A stretch of 64,000 bases of DNA from an uncultured Flavobacteriaceae bacterium (GTDB taxonomy: Bacteria; Bacteroidota; Bacteroidia; Flavobacteriales; Flavobacteriaceae), in contig CANMSB010000024.1 in assembly GCA_947500445.1 (NCBI GenBank), forward strand, positions 1-64,000, written 5' to 3'. Both the position numbers and the translations under genes were made by a program. Below are positions 9,019 through 17,037 of the stretch, in pieces (position 1 is the stretch's first letter; each line of letters begins with the position of its first letter). A model generated the notes under the pieces. The model was not told the DNA's origin. It was given only the letters and a program-made list of their open reading frames with translations, and made no database searches.

Positions 9019-12000
9019 TTAAATGAATTCAGGCGTTATGGTATCGTTGATATATACGATGATCTTGTTTTCTACGCTATGGCCCATGGCTTCCAAGGCC
9101 ACTGCATATGCCTCCAATTGTTGGTGGTAGCTTTTGTTTTTTTGGCCGGTCTTGTAATCGATAATGGTCACCTTGTTACCGTGGAACACCAGTCTATCGG
9201 GGCGCAACAATCGCCCTTCCCCGGTTATGATATCCTTTTCGTTTTTTACCGTATTGCCAATTTCAAAATACGGTTTTAATTCGGGATGTTCTACAATGCG
9301 GCGTATACTTTGCTCAAAAGTATCCAGGGTTTCCGTAGGGATGTCCCCGTTGCGCGATAATTGCCGCAACGCTTTTTCGATATCGCCGCCATGGGTTATC
9401 ATTCCCATGGCATGGTGTACCAAGTTTCCTTTGTTCAATGCGGCCTCCCTTTCGGTGTCCCAGAGATTTCCGGCACTGGCCAGGAGCCTAAAACCGGGCC
9501 GTTCTTTATAGGTATAGGGGTACGATACTTTTTGCGGCGCAACGGGACTTTTGGAGCTGCCCATACCCAATGCGCCAAAAAGGTACCGGTCTTGCTCGGT
9601 GTTCCACATCCCTTTTTGTTGCAGAAATGAAATAAAGAGACCCGAGTAATAGTCCGTGTTCGGATTGCCCGCGGCATCCAACTGTTTTTTACTGATGACA
9701 TATAAGGCTTGTTCGGCCCGCGTCAAGGCTACATAGAGTACGTTGAAGGCATCCAGTTCCATTTTCTGCTCCTCTTCCCTGTAGTGTGCGCCCGCCGTTT
9801 CGCCGTAGTGCACAACTTCCTTCTTTTCCGAAACGAGTACTTCTTCAAAACCATAGTGTTCCGTACTTGAAACGGGCAACCATAATTTCTTTTCCATCCT
9901 TTTATATAGGTGTTCGTTGGCATAAGGGAAGATAACGATGGGAAACTCCAATCCCTTTGCCTTGTGCACGGTCATGATTTGTATGGCGTTCAGGTGTTCG
10001 GGTGCGCTCAAACCTAAGGTGTCCTGCTTTTTCTCCCAGTAGGAAAGAAAAGCCTGAATCCCCGTACCTTCCGTTTGCTCCACGTCCAGCACCGTATCCA
10101 TAAAAAACAGTAGGTACGCCTGGGTGTCCGTTGCCAATTCGAATTGTCTGATGGCGATTTCAAGTCCGTCATAGACCGATTTTTGTTTCATGACGGTCAG
10201 GTCGAAATCGTACCGGTCGCGAAACAAGCCCTCGATGTCGTGCAAATGCTCGGAGATAAATCGGTGGCGGTCCGTTTGTTTTTGCGAGAGAAAGGCAAGC
10301 AGTTCATAGGCGACCGCCAGGTCGTCGGGCTGATTTTGTAGCTGCAACAAATGAATAAGAAAACGGACCGCTCCGTTACTTTTTAACAGCAAGCTTTCGG
10401 AGGATACCACCGGTAGTTCTTGCTGGGTGAGCACATCGGCCATGGCAACGCCATCCTTATGGTTACGAACCAAAATACAAATGTCCTTGTAGCCGTAACC
10501 TTTGGCCCGAACCTCTTCGATGATGGCAAGGGCAGCGGCGCCGTAGCCCTCTTTTTTATCGTTTACCGCTTGCTCGTCTATGAACTGAATATCGATAAGT
10601 CCTCCCTTTTTAGTGGTGGGCAGCTGCTGATTTCCGGCGATATAAAGTTGTTCATACAACGGATGGTCCATAAAAACCGCCGATGTCGTAAAAAAGTCGT
10701 TGGTAAACCGAACGATTTCCTCCGCGCTTCTATAATTGGTCGGTAAGGCCGTAACCACCGGGGCAATAGTAAAGGGGTTGTGGCGTTTTGCCACGAGGTC
10801 TATAAACTGTTCGGCCTTTCCGCCGCGCCATCGGTATATGGCCTGTTTGGCATCACCGACCAGAAATAGAGATCCGGTTTGGCCCTGCTCGTCCTGACTT
10901 TCCAACGCATTTGAGATCAGGGGAACGAGGTTTTGCCATTGTAAGCTGGAAGTGTCCTGAAACTCATCGATAAAATAATGACGGTATTTTTCCCCGAGCC
11001 TTTCATAAATAAAGGGAGCGGGCTGGTCTTTGATCTCTTCGGAAATAATGGTATTGAACTGGGCAATGGAAAGCTGGTCTTTTTCTTCCAGTACTTTTTG
11101 GATTTCTTTTTGCAAACTGTTCAAAACCGTTAACGGAACCAGATTGCCGTAAACGTTTTTGTAAAACGCATGATCGTAAAATGCTTTTTTGATTTGTTCG
11201 AAGCGCTTAATAAAAGAAGGGAGCAAGGTATCGATGGTATGTTGGGTCGCTTCGGGACACGATTTGTTATATAAAGGTTTGGTGCCGAAGTCGGCCCGCC
11301 AGGACGATTCAAAATCGAGACGGTCCGCTCCCTGGACAATTTTTTCGATGTATTTCGGGAAGTATCCGCCTTTAAAGTCGCCGAAGACCAGCCCATTGTT
11401 CTCGATTAGGGCAAGAATTTCCCTTGCTTCCGACCGCATGTGCTCCTGAGCCGCTTTGCCATTGGCCAAAAGTTGTTTTTGAAGGCCTTTAAAATCGGAA
11501 ATGCTTTTATCACGTAGCTTGTGCAGGTGGGCGGCATGGTTTTCATTAAAGGCCAATTTTCCGATCCGTTGAAGGTCCAGGGCAATGTCCCAACTTTTGT
11601 CGTCGTCTATTTTCTCCAGCGCAAAGGCCACGAGCACTTCGGTAAGTTCCTTATCCTTGCCCGCTTGGAGCAACAGTCGAGACACCGCTTCGGCAAGCAA
11701 CAGTTCCGAGTCGAGCACCACCTCAAAATTCTGGGGAATTTTCAGGTCTTTGGCGAACGTTCGAATGAGCCTATGGGTAAACTTATCGATGGTAGAGACA
11801 TCAAAAAAAGCGTAGTTGTGCAGTATTTCCTTTAGGGTCTGCCGTGCCTTTTTGCGAAGGGTATCGGGTTCCAGCCCCAGTTCCTCGCAAAGCTGAACGA
11901 ACAGCGGACCGGGCGTTTCCTGACCGTCAGTCTTTCCAAAGACCGCCAAGCTATCGAGGATCCGATACTTCATTTCGCCGACCGCTTTGTTGGTAAACGT

Positions 12001-12141
12001 AAGGGCAAGTATCGCCCCAAAACTTCGCGCACGGGTAAGCGTTATTTTCAGGTATTCCTTGGTAAGGGTATGGGTTTTTCCAGACCCTGCGGAAGCATTA
12101 TAAATACGGAAGGAATCGCCTATCACCTTTTTTTGTTGCAA
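9019..12141 (-). CDS. AddA-like UvrD/Rep helicase with C-terminal nuclease
   Basis: A 1040-residue superfamily 1 helicase-nuclease. The Walker A motif NASAGSGKTHTLTK is near the start. It is followed by LTFTNKAVGEMK (Ia), IDEFQDTS (Walker B), VGDAKQAIYRWRGG (III), TVHKAKGLEFP (V) and LYVALTRAE (VI). The end carries a RecB-type nuclease with HHAMG and IDYKTGQ. With the AddB-like protein it should form a RecBCD-equivalent resection complex carrying two nuclease sites. The start is odd: no ATG precedes the P-loop, and an in-frame TGA lies two codons before the TTG at 12141, so translation must begin at that TTG or at the GTG at 12126. Confidence 0.9.
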   Translation of the reverse strand: MQQKKVIGDSFRIYNASAGSGKTHTLTKEYLKITLTRARSFGAILALTFTNKAVGEMKYRILDSLAVFGKTDGQETPGPLFVQLCEELGLEPDTLRKKARQTLKEILHNYAFFDVSTIDKFTHRLIRTFAKDLKIPQNFEVVLDSELLLAEAVSRLLLQAGKDKELTEVLVAFALEKIDDDKSWDIALDLQRIGKLAFNENHAAHLHKLRDKSISDFKGLQKQLLANGKAAQEHMRSEAREILALIENNGLVFGDFKGGYFPKYIEKIVQGADRLDFESSWRADFGTKPLYNKSCPEATQHTIDTLLPSFIKRFEQIKKAFYDHAFYKNVYGNLVPLTVLNSLQKEIQKVLEEKDQLSIAQFNTIISEEIKDQPAPFIYERLGEKYRHYFIDEFQDTSSLQWQNLVPLISNALESQDEQGQTGSLFLVGDAKQAIYRWRGGKAEQFIDLVAKRHNPFTIAPVVTALPTNYRSAEEIVRFTNDFFTTSAVFMDHPLYEQLYIAGNQQLPTTKKGGLIDIQFIDEQAVNDKKEGYGAAALAIIEEVRAKGYGYKDICILVRNHKDGVAMADVLTQQELPVVSSESLLLKSNGAVRFLIHLLQLQNQPDDLAVAYELLAFLSQKQTDRHRFISEHLHDIEGLFRDRYDFDLTVMKQKSVYDGLEIAIRQFELATDTQAYLLFFMDTVLDVEQTEGTGIQAFLSYWEKKQDTLGLSAPEHLNAIQIMTVHKAKGLEFPIVIFPYANEHLYKRMEKKLWLPVSSTEHYGFEEVLVSEKKEVVHYGETAGAHYREEEQKMELDAFNVLYVALTRAEQALYVISKKQLDAAGNPNTDYYSGLFISFLQQKGMWNTEQDRYLFGALGMGSSKSPVAPQKVSYPYTYKERPGFRLLASAGNLWDTEREAALNKGNLVHHAMGMITHGGDIEKALRQLSRNGDIPTETLDTFEQSIRRIVEHPELKPYFEIGNTVKNEKDIITGEGRLLRPDRLVFHGNKVTIIDYKTGQKNKSYHQQLEAYAVALEAMGHSVENKIIVYINDTITPEFI

Positions 12142-12306
12142 ATATCACATTTTCCAGCGGTTTGGGAAGCATAAGAAACTTCTTGAATGTGCATCGATCG
12201 GGTTAGAAAGCCATGAAGCCCGCATTTGGGGCAAAAAGAAGCGCATCTGCATCCATTGGGGCATTTCCTTAACAAATAATTAAAAAAATATGTTTATTAA
12301 AAAATG

Positions 12307-12314
12307 TAATTTTG
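12307..12314 (+). promoter_or_regulatory. -7 box of the superoxide dismutase gene
   Basis: TAATTTTG is a perfect TAnnTTTG box 32 bp before the ATG at 12347, within AT-rich DNA. A clear TTG at the -33 spacing is not seen. Confidence 0.65.
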
Positions 12315-12346
12315 TTAAACACTTTTAACTTAAAAACATAGGATTT

Positions 12347-12955
12347 ATGGCTTTTGAATTACCTAACTTACCGTACGCGTACGATGCATTGGAACCGAAC
12401 ATCGATGCGCGTACCATGGAAATACACCATACAAAACATCACAACGGATATACGACCAAGCTAAACGCCGCAATCGACGGTACGGATTTGGAAAACCAGT
12501 CCATCGAAACTATATTGTCCGGTTTGGATATGTCCAACGGTGCCGTTCGAAATAATGGGGGCGGTTTTTACAACCACTCGCTTTTTTGGGAAATTATGTC
12601 TCCCAATGGAGGTGGAACACCTTCAGGTGCTTTGGCCGATGCCATTAACGAGGCTTTCGGCTCCTTTGAAGGGTTCAAAGAGAAATTCAGTGCCGCGGCA
12701 GGAACCCGTTTTGGTTCCGGATGGGCTTGGCTGTGCGTACAGAAAGGTGGAAAGGTGGAAGTTTGTTCTACGCCAAACCAGGACAACCCTTTAATGCCGG
12801 ATACCGGTTGTGGCGGCGTTCCAATTTTAGGATTGGATGTTTGGGAACATGCCTATTACCTCAACTATCAGAATAGAAGACCCGATTACGTCAGTGCATT
12901 TTTTAACGTAATCGATTGGAACAAGGTTTCTGAACATTACGAGGCCAACAAGTAG
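12347..12955 (+). CDS. sodA: Superoxide dismutase, Mn/Fe type
   Basis: A 202-residue Mn/Fe superoxide dismutase that removes superoxide in the cytoplasm. All four metal ligands are present at expected positions: His27 (IHHTKHH), His77 (FYNHSLFW), Asp164 and His168 (DVWEHAY). Features such as GSGWAWLC are typical. Sequence inspection alone does not decide between Mn, Fe and cambialistic use, so the symbol sodA is a convention (sodB is the alternative). The gene has its own promoter box and terminator, and is followed by a 2 kb stretch without protein genes. Confidence 0.95.
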   Translation: MAFELPNLPYAYDALEPNIDARTMEIHHTKHHNGYTTKLNAAIDGTDLENQSIETILSGLDMSNGAVRNNGGGFYNHSLFWEIMSPNGGGTPSGALADAINEAFGSFEGFKEKFSAAAGTRFGSGWAWLCVQKGGKVEVCSTPNQDNPLMPDTGCGGVPILGLDVWEHAYYLNYQNRRPDYVSAFFNVIDWNKVSEHYEANK

Positions 12956-12993
12956 TAGACACTTTTAGGGAGAAAGGCCCTGAAATCGATTTG

Positions 12994-13030
12994 AAAAGCT
13001 TCTCTTGCCGTAAGGTAGGGGAAGCTTTTT
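12994..13030 (+). terminator. Intrinsic terminator after the superoxide dismutase gene
   Basis: AAAAGCTTC pairs with GAAGCTTTT around an imperfect inner stem, followed by a T-run on the plus strand, 39 bp after the stop codon. Confidence 0.8.
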
Positions 13031-13286
13031 TGGTTTTGATGATGATCTCTATCAGAAGGGGAATGCATGTAACGGCTCCATACACCAATACCATATCGCT
13101 GGATGGCATAAGAATTTTGGTTTGAGTCCTATTGGAACAACAGCCGATATATCAAATGAATCGCAATTCAATCTGAAAAAGATTAGGCATCATTTTTCGT
13201 GAAAACCGCCTTTTGCGTAGCCGAAATTTTTTTACCGCCTCAAAATTGGTTTGCGGACTGGTTCGCCAAAATAACGCTGCAATAAA

Positions 13287-13426
13287 AATTCACCTTTAAA
13301 ATGAGCCATTCTAGCTCATTTATTGTCCTTTTATTTTTTGCGTCGCTACGGCTGTGCAAAACGCTTGCTTTGTCGGTAAATGAAAAAGCAACTTCGGTAT
13401 TCTATGACCCATTTTAAAGGTGAATT
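13287..13426. repeat. MITE-like inverted-repeat element, copy A
   Basis: A 140-bp segment bounded by perfect 17-bp inverted repeats (AATTCACCTTTAAAATG and its reverse complement). The similarity continues for six more bases, 21 of 23 matching. The inner part has no open frame. The shape and size fit a miniature inverted-repeat transposable element. No target-site duplication is obvious. A diverged relative lies at 14538-14690. Confidence 0.6.
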
Positions 13427-13673
13427 GGTAAAAGAAGTAAGCGGTATCTTAGGTATAGTGGTGCCAGAGGGTATTTTTTTTTAAAAAAGTAATTTTTTCG
13501 AGTGAAAAAAGACAAAATCCGATAGATAGGAGGCCCGTTTTTCGGAATCAAGAAAAAAAACCACAATGAACAAACAGGTTTAAAACGGGACAAAAAGTGA
13601 GGCGTACTACACGATAAAATCCGATAAACGGTATTATTATATCGATGAAAATCAAATGATTAGGGACCTTATT

Positions 13674-13752
13674 AAAAATAGAAAAGGGCGGAGAAGTCTC
13701 CACCCTTTTCGTCCCAAATCTTACCATAAACTTAACCTACTTATGCTATGGC
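13674..13752 (-). ncRNA. Candidate small RNA, array copy 1
   Basis: Read on the minus strand: a -7-like box TAATTTAG (13764-13757), a conserved body of about 38 nt (13751-13713), then a terminator hairpin (13705-13686, GGGTGGAG/CTCCGCCC with one U-G pair) and a T-rich tail. It is the most diverged of the four copies. A C-to-T change removes the plus-strand ATG seen in the others, so the body is not kept as a plus-strand peptide. The promoter box has one deviation from consensus and no visible -33 element. Confidence 0.6.
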
Positions 13753-13884
13753 ATTACTAAATTACTGGTATTGTGGGAAATAAAAAAGAAAATTTAAGAA
13801 AATTTAAGCACCCTTGATTGGAGAGGAGATGGGTAAAAACACTTAAAAGTGAGGTTAACCTTGTTAATTTCAGGGGTTTCGGTA

Positions 13885-13959
13885 ATAAAAAAGGCGGAGC
13901 ATAGCTCCACCTTTTTTCCCCAAATCTTACCATGAACTTAACCTACTTATGCTATGGTC
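13885..13959 (-). ncRNA. Candidate small RNA, array copy 2
   Basis: On the minus strand a perfect -7 box TATTTTTG (13970-13963) has a TTTTTTTG tract 16 bp upstream as a possible -33 element. The transcript would start near 13959 with GGACCAUAGC, run through the conserved body and end at a hairpin (13911-13893, GGTGGAGC/GCTCCGCC) followed by six T. The hairpin has a U-G pair on this strand, where the plus strand would have a C-A mismatch. Confidence 0.7.
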
Positions 13960-14184
13960 CTTCAAAAATAGTGCATAAGCCGAGACCAAAAAAAGGTTTT
14001 AGACGAACGCACGTTTAAAAGGTCGAAATACCTATATGGCGTTATTGTTCTACGAAGACGTACCAAAGCGATTGCAGATATCCGTTTTGTTCCATTGGCC
14101 TAGTTACAACAGAACGCATATCGAACGACCGTCTTAAAGGTGTGGGGAAGTGTCAAAAGAGATGTTGATGTAACGGGTAATATT

Positions 14185-14200
14185 AAGGTAGAAATGGTAT
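14185..14200. repeat. Dispersed motif AAGGTAGAAATGGTAT
   Basis: A 16-bp motif that recurs with small changes at 28780-28795. It resembles AAAGTTAAAATGGTAT at 25741-25756 and 28085-28100 and, inverted, the sequence at 28635-28650. All sites are intergenic, as expected of edges of a dispersed repeat family. Confidence 0.4.
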
Positions 14201-14210
14201 ACAGTAGCTA

Positions 14211-14286
14211 AAAATAAAAAGGTGGAGCATTGCTCCACCTTTTTCCCCAAATCTTACCATGAACTTAACCTACTTATGCTATGGTC
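14211..14286 (-). ncRNA. Candidate small RNA, array copy 3
   Basis: The clearest copy. On the minus strand: TTTTG (-33), 18 bp, then TATTTTTG (14297-14290), a start near GGACCAUAGC, the conserved body, a perfect 8-bp hairpin GGTGGAGC/GCTCCACC (14239-14221) and a T-tail. Total length is about 75 nt. A 15-nt motif shared with copy 4 lies 54 bp upstream of the -7 box. Confidence 0.75.
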
Positions 14287-14350
14287 CTCCAAAAATAAAG
14301 CATACTCCCAGGCCTCAAAAATATCTTTGTTGAACTCCCTCGAAATGGGT

Positions 14351-14365
14351 TGAAATGCACGATTT
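14351..14365 (-). promoter_or_regulatory. Shared upstream motif of small RNA copy 3
   Basis: TGAAATGCACGATTT (plus-strand reading) differs at one base from the motif at 14975-14989. Both lie 54-55 bp beyond the -7 box of their respective small RNA, while the DNA between is unrelated. This suggests a regulator binding site about 60 bp upstream of transcription start. Confidence 0.45.
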
Positions 14366-14537
14366 TGAAGTTCATCAGACGTTTATGGCGTTATAAGGGG
14401 GTAAAATGCATCGGTTTTACGTTTTGCGCACTTTGAATGGTATTTGGTAAAAGCGAATGTAAGTTCTTCCAAGTACTTTGTTGGTTTCGACGTTCGATGG
14501 TTATTAAAAGAATGCTGTTTCAGTAATGCCTGTTGCG

Positions 14538-14690
14538 AATTTGCCTTTAAATGGGCCATTCCAACCCTTTCTTGGTCTATCTACTCTTGTCACAGGTATT
14601 TTATTTACACAGATTGGATCATGCGCACTCCTTTTGGCGGCAGTGAATAACAAAGCAGCTTCGCCCTTTACGACCCATTTTATGAAAAAA
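14538..14690. repeat. MITE-like inverted-repeat element, diverged copy B
   Basis: A degenerate relative of the element at 13287-13426. It begins AATTTGCCTTTAAATGGGCC and ends with CGACCCATTTTA. The segment just inside the right end (AAAGCAGCTTCG) also matches copy A (AAAGCAACTTCG). It lies between small RNA copies 3 and 4 and accounts for part of their wider spacing. Confidence 0.45.
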
Positions 14691-14832
14691 TATGCCGTAA
14701 AATAGTACTTGTGCGGTAAAGTGGAGCTAAATGATCGGCGAGGGGCCTTTGGCCAATAAAAAATTACCGTAAAAAAGCAAATTTGAACGATTGAAGGGAA
14801 GAAAGATCGGTGATGGCTGTGGAAACATGTGC

Positions 14833-14909
14833 AAATAAAAAAGGTGGAGTAGACTCCACCTTTTTTGCCCCAAATCTTACCATGAACTTAACCTACTTAT
14901 GCTATGGCA
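14833..14909 (-). ncRNA. Candidate small RNA, array copy 4
   Basis: On the minus strand: -7 box TATTTTAG (14920-14913, one deviation), the conserved body, then hairpin GGTGGAGT/ACTCCACC (14860-14843) with a six-T tail. The loop-closing pair is U-A here where copies 2 and 3 have C-G, a full compensatory change. It is the copy nearest to the end of purF, which it follows on the same strand by about 100 bp, but its own promoter suggests separate transcription. Confidence 0.7.
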
Positions 14910-14974
14910 GTCCTAAAATAGCAGTGGATCGCATCTTTACATGTAAAAAGCCGATGAAAGCTATAATTTATCGA

Positions 14975-14989
14975 TGAAATGCACAATTT
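14975..14989 (-). promoter_or_regulatory. Shared upstream motif of small RNA copy 4
   Basis: TGAAATGCACAATTT (plus-strand reading), 55 bp upstream of the copy 4 -7 box. It is the same motif and distance as at copy 3. It lies 24 bp past the purF stop codon. Confidence 0.45.
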
Positions 14990-15012
14990 GGTGTCGTTCG
15001 TCGATAAAAGCC

Positions 15013-16911
15013 TTAATAAGCACGTTGGTTTTTCCCTTCATAAAAGTTAATAAAAGCTCGGTTGACCACGCGGTTTCCACCAGCGGTCGGATAATTTCCG
15101 GTAAAGTACCAGTCCCCCAAGTTTTTTGGACATGCCCGATGCAGGTTCTGGATACTCTGGTAAATGATTTGCACCTCGGCCCTAATGCCTTCTGGGCTCA
15201 GCAACTGTCCGATTTTCACAGAAATTTCTTCGGCGGTAAAAGGTTCATAAAACTCTTTCACATAATTGATTACCTCATGGTCCTTGGAGTTTACCTGTTT
15301 CAGGCATTTTTGATAGATCGTATCGACAAGGGCCAGCGAGTTGCGGTCCTTATGCAGTTCGTGCGCCGCCTTAAAGGCGATAAAATCCTCCAATTTGGCC
15401 ATGTCGATACCATAACAATCGGGATATCGGATTTGGGGCGCGGACGACACGACCACAATTTTTTTAGGCGATAACCGGTCCAATATGCGCAGAATGCTAT
15501 TTTTGAGCGTGGTGCCGCGAACGATACTATCGTCGATTATAACAAGGTTGTCACCTTCTTTGACCGATCCGTAAGAGATATCGTAAACATGGGCTACCAG
15601 ATCGTTCCTGCTACTGTCCTGTGTAATAAAAGTGCGCAGCTTGGCATCTTTTATGGCCACTTTTTCGATGCGTGGGCGTACTTTAAGAATATCGTGCAGT
15701 TGCTCACTTGTAATGTTTGGCCCAAGGGCCAAGATTTGTTCTTCTTTCTTTTTGTTGAGATAGTTCTGTGCCTCCTTTACCATTCCAAAAAAGGAAGTTT
15801 CGGCGGTATTGGGAATGTACGAGAAAACGGTTTTGTGCAGGTTGCCTTTTATTGCCGTTAATATTTTCGGGAAAATGAGTTTTCCCAGTTCTTTTCGTTC
15901 CTGATAAATTTCCTTGTCGCTGCCACGCGAAAAGTAAATACGTTCAAAAGAACAGGCTTTACGTTCGGTGGGGGGCAACACTTCCTTGATTACCGTGTTA
16001 CCGCTCTTTTTAATAATAATGGCGTGGCCCGGATCAAGCTCTTTTACGGCATCAAAAGGAACATTGAAAACGGTTTGAATGGCGGGGCGCTCGGAAGCAA
16101 TGGCCACAATTTCGTCGTCCTTATAGTAATAAGCGGGCCGTATCCCGGCCGGATCACGCAGTACAAAGGCATCGCCGTGCCCCAATAAACCTGCCATAGC
16201 GTAGCCGCCATCGAAGTTTTTGGTCGCCCGTTTCAATATCTTATGCACTTTTAGGCGCTCGGCGATCAAAGGGGAGGCTTCCATTTTATTGTAGCCTTCC
16301 TTTTTGATCTGTTTGTAAAGCTTGGCGACCTCATCATCTAAGAAATGCCCGATCTTTTCCATTACCGTAACAGTGTCGGCCATTTCCTTGGGGTGTTGCC
16401 CTAAGTGCACCAAATTATCGAACAGTTCGTGTACATTGGTCATGTTAAAGTTACCGGCAACGATGAGGTTCCGGTGCATCCAGTTGTTTTGGCGTAAAAA
16501 TGGATGTACGCTTTCGATACTATTTTTTCCGAAGGTTCCGTAACGCACATGTCCTAAAAGGAGCTCCCCGATATAGGGAATATGTTTTTTCTGCAGGGCG
16601 ATATTGTCCGCATATTCCGGATGCTCCAATATGGCGGAATTGATACGGTGATTGATCTGTGAAAAAATATCCTGAATGGGCTGCTGCTCGGCAGAACGAA
16701 CACGGCTCATGTAACGTTCCCCAGCATTCATATCCAATTTTATGCTTGCAAAACCGGCCCCGTCCTGGCCACGATTGTGCTGCTTTTCCATCATGAGGTA
16801 CATTTTATTGACCCCATAAAAAGCCGTGCCGTACTTTTTTTGATAGTACTCGAGAGGCTTTAGCAAACGTATTACCGAAATACCACATTCGTGTTTGATC
16901 GCATCACTCAT
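15013..16911 (-). CDS. purF: Amidophosphoribosyltransferase (PurF-like)
   Basis: A 632-residue class II glutamine amidotransferase fused to a phosphoribosyltransferase. It should catalyse the first step of purine synthesis, making phosphoribosylamine from PRPP and glutamine. The nucleophile is probably Cys9 in HECGIS after trimming of a short leader. RGQDGAG and HVRYGT mark the glutaminase half, and IIDDSIVRGTT is the PRPP loop, followed by SSAPQIRYPDCYGIDM. It is longer than the E. coli enzyme (about 505 residues). Bacteroidota often carry two PurF-type proteins and this may be the longer paralogue. An AAGGAG ribosome site precedes the ATG. Confidence 0.85.
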   Translation of the reverse strand: MSDAIKHECGISVIRLLKPLEYYQKKYGTAFYGVNKMYLMMEKQHNRGQDGAGFASIKLDMNAGERYMSRVRSAEQQPIQDIFSQINHRINSAILEHPEYADNIALQKKHIPYIGELLLGHVRYGTFGKNSIESVHPFLRQNNWMHRNLIVAGNFNMTNVHELFDNLVHLGQHPKEMADTVTVMEKIGHFLDDEVAKLYKQIKKEGYNKMEASPLIAERLKVHKILKRATKNFDGGYAMAGLLGHGDAFVLRDPAGIRPAYYYKDDEIVAIASERPAIQTVFNVPFDAVKELDPGHAIIIKKSGNTVIKEVLPPTERKACSFERIYFSRGSDKEIYQERKELGKLIFPKILTAIKGNLHKTVFSYIPNTAETSFFGMVKEAQNYLNKKKEEQILALGPNITSEQLHDILKVRPRIEKVAIKDAKLRTFITQDSSRNDLVAHVYDISYGSVKEGDNLVIIDDSIVRGTTLKNSILRILDRLSPKKIVVVSSAPQIRYPDCYGIDMAKLEDFIAFKAAHELHKDRNSLALVDTIYQKCLKQVNSKDHEVINYVKEFYEPFTAEEISVKIGQLLSPEGIRAEVQIIYQSIQNLHRACPKNLGDWYFTGNYPTAGGNRVVNRAFINFYEGKNQRAY

Positions 16912-17014
16912 TTTAACGCTCCTTTTTGTTTAAAACATCAGTTGAACAAAACCTTTCAATAGGCTGCGACGGTTTTTATCTGCCGACGGACCGTAGGGGA
17001 AAGGTATAAAAAAA

Positions 17015-17031
17015 GCCCTGTTTTGCAGGGC
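17015..17031 (-). terminator. Intrinsic terminator after the PfkB kinase gene
   Basis: GCCCTG / CAGGGC stem with a TTTTG loop and seven T on the minus strand, directly after the kinase stop. It separates the kinase from purF. Confidence 0.85.
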
Positions 17032-17037
17032 GTATCA

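Noticed and set aside
13924-14907. Plus-strand micro-peptide starting MNLTYLCYG in the repeats
   Set aside because: Copy 1 has lost the ATG, frames run into different unrelated sequence after the block, and there is no ribosome site. Conservation is explained by the minus-strand RNA.
13674-14909. CRISPR array from four repeated blocks
   Set aside because: Repeats are about 75 nt with an internal terminator hairpin, spacers are 130-550 bp and irregular, and no cas gene is near.
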